A DNA stretch of 35,375 nucleotides from Bacteroidales bacterium (GTDB lineage: Bacteria; Bacteroidota; Bacteroidia; Bacteroidales; ML635J-15): assembly GCA_031275085.1 (NCBI GenBank), contig JAISPG010000068.1:1-35375 (forward strand), read 5' to 3'. Position numbers and translations under genes: made by a program. Positions 24,021 through 33,433 of this stretch are shown here, in pieces (positions within the stretch are counted from its first letter, which is position 1; every line of letters begins with the position of its first letter). Under the pieces are notes generated by a model that was not told where the DNA came from, did no database searches, and worked only from the letters and a program-made list of their open reading frames with translations.

Positions 24021-26099
24021 TTAATATCCTCCGAAATATTTCCTTAATCCCCATTCGGTTGCTGCAAATAATAGAATAATAAAGAAAAGGAAGTATAAAT
24101 CTGTAATTGTATAAAGCTTATCTTTTGTATATGCAACATTTACTACGTTTGAATTTTCTTTCAGGCTTTCTTTTATTCCGGAAATATTTTCAGGATAAAA
24201 AACTTTTCCTCCTGTGTTTTCAGCAAGATTGTAAAGTATTCCGTGGTTTGCGGTTGTAATCAAAGATTCTATATTTATTTTTTGTACAATAAATTCTCCT
24301 GTTGCAGTATATTCTTTATTATCAAACATTGTTGATGCGGTATATTGATATTTTCCATTGGCGAGCCTGCCAAGGTTCAATCTGTAACCACTTCCGAAAC
24401 TTCCGAAAGTATATTTAAATTCTTTGCCTTCTTCGTCTTTTAAAATCAACTCTATGTTAAGGTCGGAAACTGTTTCAAATGCTTCATTATAAAATTCGGA
24501 ATTAATGATGACAGGTTCGTTTTCGCTGAATATCTGTTTTGCTTCAATACTTAATTTATCCTGTATTTTTTTTACTATGAGATATTGTATTATTCTGTTT
24601 ACAAGACTGTTGAAGCCTTTGTGTTCGGAATTGTACCTGTAATCGTCAATTCTCCATTTCCATATCCCGTCACCAAGGATAAATCCGTTCTTAACATTTT
24701 TGTTTTCGTTGAATGCAATTAACGGTTTTTCTGTTTTTATGCCGTTTACTGTTTGAAAAATCAGGGTCTTAGTATCTCCAGTGTATTTATAGTCTCCAAA
24801 AAAGACTTTTAACGGAGATAACTGGTTAAAAAATGTTGGTTCAACATCTAGACTGAATGATGAGAAATTTTGATTATATGACGGAACAGCATCATCTGTT
24901 TTATTACTTATACTTTTGATTTCAAATCCGGTATTCAGATTGTTAAAAACATCTAATGAAGACGATGTTCCAAGAATATATAATACAGGAACAGCATTTT
25001 TCTCTATATCGATCATCACATTGCTTGCAACATTTTGAACCGATGGTAACTGATGTAATATTACAAGGTCAAAATCTTTGATATTTGCTTTAAATTCATT
25101 TATGTACTGTATATTTAATTCAAAATCAGGATTATCTTTTAATGCAAATTGTATAGCTCCTATATCAGGATGTGGAGAATTTGCAAGCAGTAGTATCTTG
25201 TTCCGGTTATCTATAACGTTGATTATGAATGTTGCACGGTTGTTATCATAGCTAATTTCGTCGGTAAGCGGTTTGAGCAGTATTTCGTATTGTTGTATCC
25301 CAAGCTGGTCTGCGGGGAGTTCTGTTTCAATAGTTTTAACTGTAGAATTTTCGGGAAGTTCAAATTTTGAAGAATACACAACTTTTCCATTCCGGCTTAT
25401 TATTATTTCAGATTCTTTTTCTACTGTTTTTTCTGCTCCTATAAATATTCTTAAAGGAAATGAGTTTCCATAAAAAGCAATCCTGTTATGCATCAGATCT
25501 TTAAGTATCAGATCTTTTTGTGAAACAGTATCGCCCAGAGCTATGCTATAGACAGGAACATTTATATTTCTTGCATATACAGGATTAATTCCGCGATTAT
25601 ATATTCCGTCAGTGGCTAATACCACAGCACCAAGGTTCATGCCGGAGTAACGTGAAATCACTTCGGGAAATACAGAAGAAATATCTGTTAATTCCCCACT
25701 GAAATCCATTATGGAATCGTTTGTCGTAAATTCGGAAAATTGTAAATAATGAACGTCATAATCAGATTTAAGATTTTCTATAAGCCTGTTTATTTCAGTT
25801 TTATACTCATTTTTATAGAAAGAAGAATCTTTATTAAAAACTACTGACCTTGAATTATCCTGGGCAAGAACAATGATAGGTTTCTGAATAATAGTGCTTG
25901 AACTTTTAAAAACAGGTTTCAGAAGCAGCACAAGAATAATAAAAATAAATAAGAAGCGTAAAGCCGACATTAAAACTCTTTTCCATTTTTGTAGTTCGGA
26001 AAATGTTTTGTCTTTATAATACAAAAAAAAAGATAATCCGGCAGCAACTATTACAGCCAGTATTATTAAAAAAGGAGAATGTTCAAAATAGAGATTCAA
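24021..26099 (-). CDS. vWA-like/glutamine-amidotransferase-like membrane protein
   Basis: The 692-aa protein has two N-terminal membrane segments (about 10-27 and 45-62) followed by a large extracytoplasmic region and a final membrane segment (about 668-686). A vWA-like fold begins at IIVLAQDNSRSV (81-85, DxSxS as in MIDAS sites) and includes GAVVLATDGIYNRG. Later LLANSPHPDIGAIQFAL and DFDLVILHQLPS resemble the glutamine-amidotransferase-like domain found in related Bacteroidota proteins. These are often linked to aerotolerance (Bat) or MoxR clusters, but no moxR or bat gene is adjacent here. The function is unknown. A strong hairpin separates it from fabG upstream. Confidence 0.75.
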   Translation of the reverse strand: MNLYFEHSPFLIILAVIVAAGLSFFLYYKDKTFSELQKWKRVLMSALRFLFIFIILVLLLKPVFKSSSTIIQKPIIVLAQDNSRSVVFNKDSSFYKNEYKTEINRLIENLKSDYDVHYLQFSEFTTNDSIMDFSGELTDISSVFPEVISRYSGMNLGAVVLATDGIYNRGINPVYARNINVPVYSIALGDTVSQKDLILKDLMHNRIAFYGNSFPLRIFIGAEKTVEKESEIIISRNGKVVYSSKFELPENSTVKTIETELPADQLGIQQYEILLKPLTDEISYDNNRATFIINVIDNRNKILLLANSPHPDIGAIQFALKDNPDFELNIQYINEFKANIKDFDLVILHQLPSVQNVASNVMIDIEKNAVPVLYILGTSSSLDVFNNLNTGFEIKSISNKTDDAVPSYNQNFSSFSLDVEPTFFNQLSPLKVFFGDYKYTGDTKTLIFQTVNGIKTEKPLIAFNENKNVKNGFILGDGIWKWRIDDYRYNSEHKGFNSLVNRIIQYLIVKKIQDKLSIEAKQIFSENEPVIINSEFYNEAFETVSDLNIELILKDEEGKEFKYTFGSFGSGYRLNLGRLANGKYQYTASTMFDNKEYTATGEFIVQKINIESLITTANHGILYNLAENTGGKVFYPENISGIKESLKENSNVVNVAYTKDKLYTITDLYFLFFIILLFAATEWGLRKYFGGY

Positions 26100-26123
26100 A
26101 TTATTTTAGTTGAAAATTTAAAA

Positions 26124-26164
26124 TTGAAAGTTGAAAGTTTTTGGTTCTGACTTTCAACTTTCAA
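26124..26164 (-). terminator. Perfect 15-bp palindrome after fabG
   Basis: TTGAAAGTTGAAAGT (26124-26138) and ACTTTCAACTTTCAA (26150-26164) are perfectly complementary around an 11-base loop, ten bases after the fabG stop. The downstream minus-strand sequence is T-rich (TTTTAAATTTTC), fitting an intrinsic terminator between fabG and the vWA-like gene. Confidence 0.7.
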
Positions 26165-26174
26165 CTGAATTAAA

Positions 26175-26921
26175 TTATGTGTTCATTCCGCCACAAATAT
26201 TTATTACTTGTCCGGATATATAGTCAGACATATCGGAGCCTAAAAATATAACGAGGTTGGCAACATCTTTAGGTTGACCTGCACGGTGCAGTGGTATTTT
26301 GTTATACCATTCCTGTTTTGCTTCTTCAGAAATAACTTCGGTCATTTCGGTTTCAATAAACCCTGGTGCAATTGCGTTGCAACGGATATTTCTTGATCCT
26401 AATTCTTTTGCAATTGATTTTGTGAAACCAATAATTCCTGCTTTTGATGCCGAATAGTTAGACTGACCTGCATTACCTGAAACTCCGACAACAGAGCTCA
26501 TATTTATTATTGAACCGCTACGCTGTTTAAGCATGGTTTTCTGAACAGCTTTAGTAAGGTTAAATACTGATTTAAGGTTTATATTTATAACGAGATCCCA
26601 TTGTTCTTCGGTCATTCTCATTAATAAACCATCTCTTGTAATACCGGCATTATTTACTAATACATCAATTTTTTCAAATTCTTTAACTATTTCATCAACA
26701 GTTTTTTGAGAATTTTCAAAATCGGCAGCATTTGACACAAAACCTTTTGCTTTTACACCTAATCCAGTCAGTTCTTTTTCGAGACCTGTAAAATTTTCGT
26801 CTTTTTTTACATCGGTAAATGCAATATCTGCACCGGCTTTTGCGCATTCAACAGCTATTGCTTTTCCAATACCTCTTGCTGCTCCTGTTATCAAAACAAC
26901 TTTTCCTTCTAACAATTTCAT
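26175..26921 (-). CDS. fabG: 3-oxoacyl-[acyl-carrier-protein] reductase
   Basis: FabG is an NADPH-dependent short-chain dehydrogenase that reduces 3-oxoacyl-ACP in fatty-acid elongation. The cofactor loop is TGAARGIGK (12-20) and the structural NNAG is at 90-93. The catalytic tetrad is complete: Asn115 (ININLKS), Ser143 (NMSSVVG), Tyr156 and Lys160 (NYSASKAG). PGFIETEMTE and the C-terminal SGQVINICGGMNT complete the FabG pattern. At 248 aa it is standard length. It stands alone rather than in a fab cluster. A clear Bacteroidota promoter is just upstream and a strong hairpin is downstream, so it is likely a single-gene unit. Confidence 0.95.
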   Translation of the reverse strand: MKLLEGKVVLITGAARGIGKAIAVECAKAGADIAFTDVKKDENFTGLEKELTGLGVKAKGFVSNAADFENSQKTVDEIVKEFEKIDVLVNNAGITRDGLLMRMTEEQWDLVININLKSVFNLTKAVQKTMLKQRSGSIINMSSVVGVSGNAGQSNYSASKAGIIGFTKSIAKELGSRNIRCNAIAPGFIETEMTEVISEEAKQEWYNKIPLHRAGQPKDVANLVIFLGSDMSDYISGQVINICGGMNT

Positions 26922-26943
26922 ATATTTTTTACTTTGTTTTTTG

Positions 26944-26975
26944 CAAAATTAAAATAATAAAGTGTTTTTAACAAA
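26944..26975 (-). promoter_or_regulatory. Bacteroidota-type promoter for fabG
   Basis: On the minus strand TTTG (26975-26972) is followed after 20 bases by TAATTTTG (26951-26944), a full match to the Bacteroidota -33/-7 consensus. Transcription would start about 15 bases before the ATG. Confidence 0.65.
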
Positions 26976-27139
26976 TGCACCTGATCTTTTTAACCAGATA
27001 TTTTTATTTGGATAAATATTGTTACAATAAAAAGTATTTGAAAAATATAACCCCTCTTTTGTGAGAATAAATTATTGCATAATGACGTGGAAAAAACAAA
27101 TAAAAATGTTATTATTGTAATCTAAACACTATGTTTCTT

Positions 27140-28855
27140 ATGATAGAACGAAAATGGGTAGTTAAGCAGGAAGGTGATTTAAAAAAGGTCGAGGTACTTT
27201 CAAATATTTTAAATATTGATAAAAAAATTGCCGGCTTATTAGTACAAAGAGGCATAGAAACTTATGAGCAGGCACGTATTTTTTTTCGTCCGCAACTGTC
27301 TGATCTACATGACCCTTTTTTAATGAAGGATATGGAAAAAGCAGTTTCGAGATTGAATGAAGCAATAAAGAACGGGGAAAATATCTTGATTTATGGGGAT
27401 TATGATGTCGACGGAACTACCGGAATAGCTTTAATATATGGTTTTTTAAGAGCAATTTATCCAAATATTTTATATTATGTTCCCGACAGATATACTGAAG
27501 GTTACGGAATGTCGATCGATGGTATGGAATATGCGTCTGCAAATTCAGTAAGTCTTGTTATTGCTGTTGATTGCGGAATAAAAGATTATGTGGAAATTGA
27601 GTTTGCAAGAAAGTTATCCATTGATGTTATTGTTTGTGACCATCATAACCAGGGAGAGGAACTTCCTAATGCTTATGCCATTTTGGACCCCAAAAGAAAC
27701 GACTGTAATTACCCATATAAAAATCTTTCAGGCTGTGGTGTTGCGTTTAAATTCCTTCAGGCTTTTTGCCAGATTACAAAAAGAGATTATTGTCACTTAG
27801 TAAAGTTCCTAGATCTGGTTGTGGTTAGTATAGGTTCTGATATTGTTCCTATAACAGGGGAAAACAGGATACTTGCTCATTTCGGATTGTTGCAGTTAAA
27901 TACCGACCCTTGTCCGGGACTTAAAAGCATTATTTCTATTGCCGGATTGACTGATAAAGAAATTCAGATTAATGATATAGTGTTTAAAATCGGTCCGAGA
28001 ATTAATGCCGCAGGCAGGATAGAGTCAGGAAAAAGAGCGGTAGAACTCTTGATTGCCGAGGAGAGTAATTATGCAGAAAAAATGGGTTTTGAAATAAACA
28101 CAATTAATTCAAGCAGGAAAGAACTGGATCAGGATATTACGGAACAGGCTTTAAAAATGATTGAAGAATCCGAGATTTCCAAGAATACATATTCGACGGT
28201 TCTTTATAATGAATCGTGGCACAAGGGTGTTCTTGGTATAGTTGCTTCGCGTTTAACAGAAACATATTATCGTCCTACGATTATCTTTACAAAATCAAAT
28301 GGTTTCCTTACGGGTTCGGCCAGATCCGTTCCGGGATATAATCTTTATGAAGCTGTGGAAGCATGCAGCGATCTGCTGGAAAATTTTGGCGGACACATGT
28401 ATGCAGCAGGGTTAACACTAAAAATGGAGAATATAAATGCTTTTAGAGAACGATTTGAAGAATATGTACGTTCAACTATAACAGAAGCACAACGGATCCC
28501 TGTTATTAATGCTGATATGGAAATAGAAATAAAAGACATAACTCCAAAATTTTACAGAATATTGAAACAATTTGCTCCTTTCGGACCAGAAAATATGACT
28601 CCTACTTTTGTGTCGAGAAGGATATACGATAACGGATGTGGTAAACAAGTAGGAAAAAAAGGAGAACATCTTAAAGTAAAATTGGTTCAGCAATTAGGTG
28701 ACAACAGGTGTATAGAAGGTATAGGATTCAACTTCGGACAATATTACGATTACATAAAAGATTATAATTCTTTTGATATCTGTTATCAGATATTTGAAAA
28801 TAATTTCATGAATCAGAATTTCCTTCAGATATTTATAAAAGATATACATATTTAA
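27140..28855 (+). CDS. recJ: Single-stranded-DNA-specific exonuclease
   Basis: RecJ degrades 5' single-stranded DNA in recombination and mismatch or base-excision repair. The DHH-phosphoesterase motifs are all present: YGDYDVDGTTG (motif I), AVDCG, CDHHNQGEELPNA (DHH), DPKRND, and GGHMYAAG (DHHA1). The C-terminal OB-type domain completes a 571-574-aa protein of usual length. Two ATGs lie close together at 27131 and 27140. I prefer the second (MIERKWVVKQEGD) because family members usually begin a few residues before KW/RW; both give the same protein body. The mechanosensitive channel gene follows after 57 bases. Confidence 0.95.
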   Translation: MIERKWVVKQEGDLKKVEVLSNILNIDKKIAGLLVQRGIETYEQARIFFRPQLSDLHDPFLMKDMEKAVSRLNEAIKNGENILIYGDYDVDGTTGIALIYGFLRAIYPNILYYVPDRYTEGYGMSIDGMEYASANSVSLVIAVDCGIKDYVEIEFARKLSIDVIVCDHHNQGEELPNAYAILDPKRNDCNYPYKNLSGCGVAFKFLQAFCQITKRDYCHLVKFLDLVVVSIGSDIVPITGENRILAHFGLLQLNTDPCPGLKSIISIAGLTDKEIQINDIVFKIGPRINAAGRIESGKRAVELLIAEESNYAEKMGFEINTINSSRKELDQDITEQALKMIEESEISKNTYSTVLYNESWHKGVLGIVASRLTETYYRPTIIFTKSNGFLTGSARSVPGYNLYEAVEACSDLLENFGGHMYAAGLTLKMENINAFRERFEEYVRSTITEAQRIPVINADMEIEIKDITPKFYRILKQFAPFGPENMTPTFVSRRIYDNGCGKQVGKKGEHLKVKLVQQLGDNRCIEGIGFNFGQYYDYIKDYNSFDICYQIFENNFMNQNFLQIFIKDIHI

Positions 28856-28912
28856 AATTATTTATTTAAATACTTTTACATTCTATAATATAACAAATAA
28901 AGAAAAGTAAAT

Positions 28913-30175
28913 ATGGTTAATGAAACATTCTTATTTAAATTAGAGTCGTGGCTGATAAATCTAGGTATGAAAGAAAATTTATCGGAAATATTTTCTATAA
29001 TTATTATTTTGATAGGGATCGTTCTTATAAGTATTCTGGCAAATTTTGTTACCAAGAAAATTGTACTTGAAATAATCCGGAAAATAGTAAAAAAAACAAA
29101 ATCAAACTGGGACGATATTATATTAAGTAGAAAAGTTTTTGACAAAATATCACATATTGTGCCGGTGCTGATTATATATTATACCATTGTTGTTGCATTT
29201 CCCGAATCAACACTGATTGTTCTGATAATACGCAAGATTTGTATAATATATCTTATAATTCTTTTCTATTTAATAATAAGCTCTTTTTTAAATGCGGTAG
29301 ATGATATTTATAAAATGACCATTGGAGAAAAAAAAGGAACAAGTATTAAAAGTTTTCTTCAGGTAATAAAAATACTACTGGCAATAGTAATGGTTGTGCT
29401 GATCTTATCTTTAGTATTAAACAGAGAGCTTACATATATTATCGGAGGTCTTGGAGCAATGACGGCAGTTTTAATGCTGGTATTTCAGGATACAATTTTA
29501 GGATTTGTCGGAGGAGTACAACTTACTGCAAATGATATGGTCAGGATCGGCGACTGGATCGAAATGCCGAGTCGTAATGCAGACGGTAATGTTGTTGAAG
29601 TTACTCTCAATACTGTAAAAGTTCAGAATTGGGATAAAACTATTTCTACTATTCCTACTTATGCACTTGTAAAAGAAAGCTTTAATAACTGGCGTGGAAT
29701 GGTAGAATCAGGAGGAAGACGTATTAAACGTTCTGTAAATATTGATATGAAAAGTATAAAATTTTGTTCCCCGGAGTTACTGGATAAGTTATCAAAATTC
29801 TATTTGTTAAAGGATTATATTTCTGAAAAGACTGTAGAAATTGAAGCTTATAATAAAAAACTAAATGTTAGTGATGATATTGTTATGAATGGAAGACATT
29901 TGACTAATATTGGTATATTCAGAAAATATCTTGAAGAATATCTTAAACATAATGAAAAGATAAATAAAGATATGACATTCCTTGTTCGTCAGTTAAGCCC
30001 GACGGCAGAAGGTATTCCTATGGAAATATATGTTTTTAGCAATGTAACTCAATGGGTTGGATACGAAGGAGTACAATCTGATATATTTGATCATGTCCTT
30101 GCAATAATACCTGAATTTGAATTAAGAGTATTCCAGGATCCTACGGGTGATGATTTTCGCAAAGCTTTGAATTGA
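28913..30175 (+). CDS. MscS-family mechanosensitive channel (YbdG-like)
   Basis: The 420-aa protein has about five hydrophobic segments in residues 20-215, then the MscS pore-lining helix and beta domain. The region GGLGAMTAVLMLVFQDTILG is the Gly/Ala-rich pore helix, followed by MVRIGDWIEMP, VEVTLNTVKVQNWDKTISTIP and SFNNWRGM, which match the MscM/YbdG branch. Such channels release small solutes on hypo-osmotic stress; gating here is unmeasured. The C-terminal cytoplasmic domain extends to residue 420. It follows recJ closely on the same strand, but no functional link is implied. Confidence 0.92.
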   Translation: MVNETFLFKLESWLINLGMKENLSEIFSIIIILIGIVLISILANFVTKKIVLEIIRKIVKKTKSNWDDIILSRKVFDKISHIVPVLIIYYTIVVAFPESTLIVLIIRKICIIYLIILFYLIISSFLNAVDDIYKMTIGEKKGTSIKSFLQVIKILLAIVMVVLILSLVLNRELTYIIGGLGAMTAVLMLVFQDTILGFVGGVQLTANDMVRIGDWIEMPSRNADGNVVEVTLNTVKVQNWDKTISTIPTYALVKESFNNWRGMVESGGRRIKRSVNIDMKSIKFCSPELLDKLSKFYLLKDYISEKTVEIEAYNKKLNVSDDIVMNGRHLTNIGIFRKYLEEYLKHNEKINKDMTFLVRQLSPTAEGIPMEIYVFSNVTQWVGYEGVQSDIFDHVLAIIPEFELRVFQDPTGDDFRKALN

Positions 30176-30185
30176 TAGCTGAAAG

Positions 30186-30211
30186 TAAAGTGAATTAAAA
30201 CCAGCACTTTA
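30186..30211 (+). terminator. Short hairpin after the MscS-family gene
   Basis: TAAAGTG (30186-30192) pairs with CACTTTA (30205-30211) around a 12-base loop, ten bases after the channel stop. There is no strong T-run, so terminator activity is tentative. Confidence 0.3.
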
Positions 30212-30374
30212 TAAATAAATTAATTGAATCGTAAATAATGGTTTCCTTATTTCATTTTTAACTTTAAATATATTTTGTATAATATTTCAGATTATATTGT
30301 TATAAAAGTTTATCATTTTTCTTGAAAGCTATAAACTACTATACTAATTGTTTATTAAATTCAATAATATTTTG

Positions 30375-30382
30375 TAACTTTA
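30375..30382 (+). promoter_or_regulatory. Candidate -7 element for the porP/sprF-like gene
   Basis: TAACTTTA followed by C resembles the -7 element TAnnTTTG with A replacing G, as in the lipoprotein promoter at 6075. It would start transcription about 10-15 bases before the ATG at 30400. That fits this internal start rather than the upstream in-frame ATG at 30322. Confidence 0.35.
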
Positions 30383-30399
30383 CAAAACAATTGAATGTA

Positions 30400-31422
30400 A
30401 TGAAAAATATATTTATATATATTTCTTTCATAATAATATTTTGTAGTATATCTACTGTTAAAGCCCAGGATATACATTTTAGCCAGTTCTTTGCATCTCC
30501 TTTGAATGTAAATCCGGCTAATACCGGAAATTTTGATGGTGACTACCGTTTTATACTGAATAATAAAAATCAGTGGCAATCTTTTGCTGATGCATACAGG
30601 ACATTTGCAGGATCTTTTGATATGGGAATTAATGATCTTTGGATTAAAAACTCATTGGCAGGAGTTGGATTACAGATTAATAACGATATTGCCGGAGACG
30701 GAAAATTCGGAACAACACAATTATATCTGAACGGATCATATTATTTGCCTGTTTTGAAAGAACATGGGTTATTTGCAGGTTTAGGCTTTAATGTAGGATA
30801 TGTTTTTCATGGAATAGATTTTGAAAATCTTAGATTCGGAGACCAGTTCCAGAATGAATATTATAATTCCGAATACTTTACCGAAGAAGTCTGGGATAAT
30901 AAAAGGATAAATTATTTTGATCTGGGCCTTGGATTAAATATAATTTATAAAAACAATCCGGGATTTATACCGCAAATAGGATTATCTGTTTTACATATAA
31001 ATATGCCCGGAAGAAGCTTTTATGATAATTCAGACCGTTATTTACCAATAAAATGGACTATCAGTGGTGGGGCAGATATAGCACTTAACGATAACTTTTG
31101 GATTGAACCGCTTTTATTGATAATGTTGCAACAAAAATACAGAGAATATAATTTAGGGGCAATGTGCAGGTATGATTACGGCTTGGCAGGCTTACAATCA
31201 CTTTATTTTGGAGCACTTTTCAGGACCAGGGATGCAGCGATTTTGTGCCTGGGAGTAAAATATAATAACATAAAATTAAGTATGAATTATGATATAAATG
31301 TTTCTAAACTTACAAGGATAAGCAGGGGAAAAGGAGGAATAGAATTTTCCCTGATCTATGTTATATATAAGGCAAAAATATTTGAAACCCCACATTACCG
31401 TAAATGTCCGGATTTTATCTGA
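30400..31422 (+). CDS. PorP/SprF-family outer-membrane protein (T9SS-associated)
   Basis: The mature protein begins after a signal peptide (MKNIFIYISFIIIFCSISTVKAQ) with QDIHFSQFFASPLNVNPANTG, the hallmark start of PorP/SprF proteins. The rest is an outer-membrane beta-barrel with repeated aromatic/Gly strands. Family members help T9SS export or anchor surface proteins such as gliding adhesins. An in-frame ATG at 30322 would add 26 residues before the signal peptide. I place the start at 30400 because the signal peptide begins there. It is three bases upstream of the OmpA/TPR gene (stop 31422, next ATG 31426), so the two are co-transcribed, as PorP/SprF genes often are with OmpA-like partners. 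Confidence 0.9.
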   Translation: MKNIFIYISFIIIFCSISTVKAQDIHFSQFFASPLNVNPANTGNFDGDYRFILNNKNQWQSFADAYRTFAGSFDMGINDLWIKNSLAGVGLQINNDIAGDGKFGTTQLYLNGSYYLPVLKEHGLFAGLGFNVGYVFHGIDFENLRFGDQFQNEYYNSEYFTEEVWDNKRINYFDLGLGLNIIYKNNPGFIPQIGLSVLHINMPGRSFYDNSDRYLPIKWTISGGADIALNDNFWIEPLLLIMLQQKYREYNLGAMCRYDYGLAGLQSLYFGALFRTRDAAILCLGVKYNNIKLSMNYDINVSKLTRISRGKGGIEFSLIYVIYKAKIFETPHYRKCPDFI

Positions 31423-31425
31423 CAA

Positions 31426-33417
31426 ATGAAAAAGTTCTATTGTTATATATTATTTATATTTATTATACTGCCTGTTATTTCTGTGGCACAGAACAGGGAA
31501 ATGGCTAATATTATTGCTACGGCAGATAAAGAATTTTCTGGGAAAAACTATTATGGAGCAGCAAGGCTTTATAAGGATGCATTATCATATGACGGACGTA
31601 TGTATAATATTGTATGGTCATTGGCAGAGGCATTACGTATGGATAATGATTATGTAGATGCCGCAATATATTATAGGATTCTTGTTGATAAAGTTCCTGC
31701 AAAATATCCTGAGGCAATATTTTATTATGCTATGATGCTTAAAGCAAATGAAGATTATATAAGAGCACAATATTTTTTTAACAGGTATATCAATTTTACT
31801 AAAAAAGATGAGGATAAAATACTTACATCAAGAGCGCAAAAAGAAATATTTGATTGCGAAATAGCATGGAAAATGTATAATACCCCAAATGGCTATATAG
31901 TAGAACAATGTGATACAAATATAAATTCGGTATATAGTGATTTCTCGCCAGGTTATACAAAAAATTCCGTTTTGCTGTTTTCTTCCATAAAGCCATTAAT
32001 AGATTCCGTAAAATATTATGAATCAAAAATATATTTTTCGGATTTTAATGTTCCTTCGGCTAAAGCAAAACTTTTTGATACGATAATAAATAAATTAGGA
32101 TATGATATATCAAATCCTAATTTAAATTCGGCAGGAAATAAGATATATTTTACAATATCCGATGTTTATAATGAAGGAAACACATATATATATTCATCAG
32201 ATTATATAAATGGCAAATGGACAAAACCAGGCAAACTGCCGGAAAAAATAAATATCTCCGGATATAATTCAACACATCCTTTTTTGGTTGAAAGAGAAAA
32301 GGAAAATGATATATTATTATGGTCGTCCGACAGACCGGATGGTGAAGGTGGTTTTGATATTTATTTTTGTGAAGTTTTATCCGGAAATGAATATGGAAGG
32401 ATTATAAATATAGGGCGCCCGGAAGTTAAAAATGAATTATTTGCCAATTTTTACGATACTACTTCAGTTATAAATACAACCGGAAATGAAATAACTCCAT
32501 ATTATAACACAGAAGATTCCGTTTTATATTTCAGCTCCGACTGGCATCAAAATATGGGTGGATATGATATTTTCTATATAAAAGGAGATTTTAAAGACTG
32601 GGGTACTGTAAATAATATTGGTTATCCGTTAAATTCGGCACAAAATGATTTTTATTATAAGATTTATCCCGAAGAACAGATCGCATTTTTAACAAGTAAC
32701 CGGAAAGCAGCGCTAGCTTTAAGTCATCAAAGTTGTTGTAATGATATTTTTTATCATACTGTAAAAGAAGATATCGATCAGGAAGAAATAGAGCAGCAAC
32801 GTATTACCAATATTATAACACGAACAAAACTACTGGTACCTATAGTTTTATATTTTCATAATGATTATCCAAATCCTAACTCATGGGATACTCTGACGAC
32901 AATAAATTATAGTGATATTTATTATGAATATCTGAACATGCAGGACAATTACCGTAAAATTTATTCGAAAGGCTTATCAAAAAAAGGAAGACTGGATGCA
33001 ATAGACAGTATAGATTATTATTTTTCGTACAATGTGCAGGAAAATTATAATAAACTGTTGGAATTTAGCAGTCTTATGAAAAATCTACTCGAAAGCGGAC
33101 AGAAAGTTATAGTAACAATTAAGGGATATACAAGCCCGCTGAATACTGTGGAGTATAACAATAATCTTGCAAAACGAAGAATATCCAGCCTAGTTAATTT
33201 TTTCGATCAGTATGAAAACGGAATTTTACGCCAGTATCAGCAAACAGGATTGTTGACATATGAGTTTGTTGCTTTCGGGAAAACACTTGCAGACGCTAAT
33301 GTAAGTGATGATCCCAATGATCCCAGGAATTCGGTTTATAGTCCTGCTGCAGCACGTGAAAGGCGTATAGAAATAATTGCAGTCTCTATTGAAAAAATTG
33401 AGGAAAATCCGGAATAA
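31426..33417 (+). CDS. TPR/propeller/OmpA-like peptidoglycan-binding lattice protein (PorE-like)
   Basis: The 663-aa protein has a signal peptide (MKKFYCYILFIFIILPVISVAQ), then TPR helices (about 25-150, with YYGAARLYKDALSYD and YIRAQYFFNRYI). A beta-propeller-like PD40 region follows (about 165-430, with SSDRPDGEGGFDIYFCEV and SSDWHQNMGGYDIFYIKG). The C-terminal OmpA-like domain (about 540-655) has VTIKGYTSPLNTVEYNNNLA and KRRISSLVNFF. This order (TPR, propeller, OmpA) matches P. gingivalis PorE, which tethers T9SS rings to peptidoglycan through PorP; the carboxypeptidase-regulatory domain of PorE is not obvious here. It is immediately downstream of the PorP/SprF gene. Confidence 0.87.
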   Translation: MKKFYCYILFIFIILPVISVAQNREMANIIATADKEFSGKNYYGAARLYKDALSYDGRMYNIVWSLAEALRMDNDYVDAAIYYRILVDKVPAKYPEAIFYYAMMLKANEDYIRAQYFFNRYINFTKKDEDKILTSRAQKEIFDCEIAWKMYNTPNGYIVEQCDTNINSVYSDFSPGYTKNSVLLFSSIKPLIDSVKYYESKIYFSDFNVPSAKAKLFDTIINKLGYDISNPNLNSAGNKIYFTISDVYNEGNTYIYSSDYINGKWTKPGKLPEKINISGYNSTHPFLVEREKENDILLWSSDRPDGEGGFDIYFCEVLSGNEYGRIINIGRPEVKNELFANFYDTTSVINTTGNEITPYYNTEDSVLYFSSDWHQNMGGYDIFYIKGDFKDWGTVNNIGYPLNSAQNDFYYKIYPEEQIAFLTSNRKAALALSHQSCCNDIFYHTVKEDIDQEEIEQQRITNIITRTKLLVPIVLYFHNDYPNPNSWDTLTTINYSDIYYEYLNMQDNYRKIYSKGLSKKGRLDAIDSIDYYFSYNVQENYNKLLEFSSLMKNLLESGQKVIVTIKGYTSPLNTVEYNNNLAKRRISSLVNFFDQYENGILRQYQQTGLLTYEFVAFGKTLADANVSDDPNDPRNSVYSPAAARERRIEIIAVSIEKIEENPE

Positions 33418-33429
33418 GATATAATTTTG
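33398..33429 (+). promoter_or_regulatory. Candidate internal promoter for the ArsP_2-like gene
   Basis: TTG (33398-33400) inside the end of the OmpA-like gene is followed after 21 bases by TAATTTTG (33422-33429). The -7 word ends only four bases before the ATG at 33434, so transcription would start at or next to the start codon, giving an almost leaderless message. Confidence 0.4.
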
Positions 33430-33433
33430 CAGG

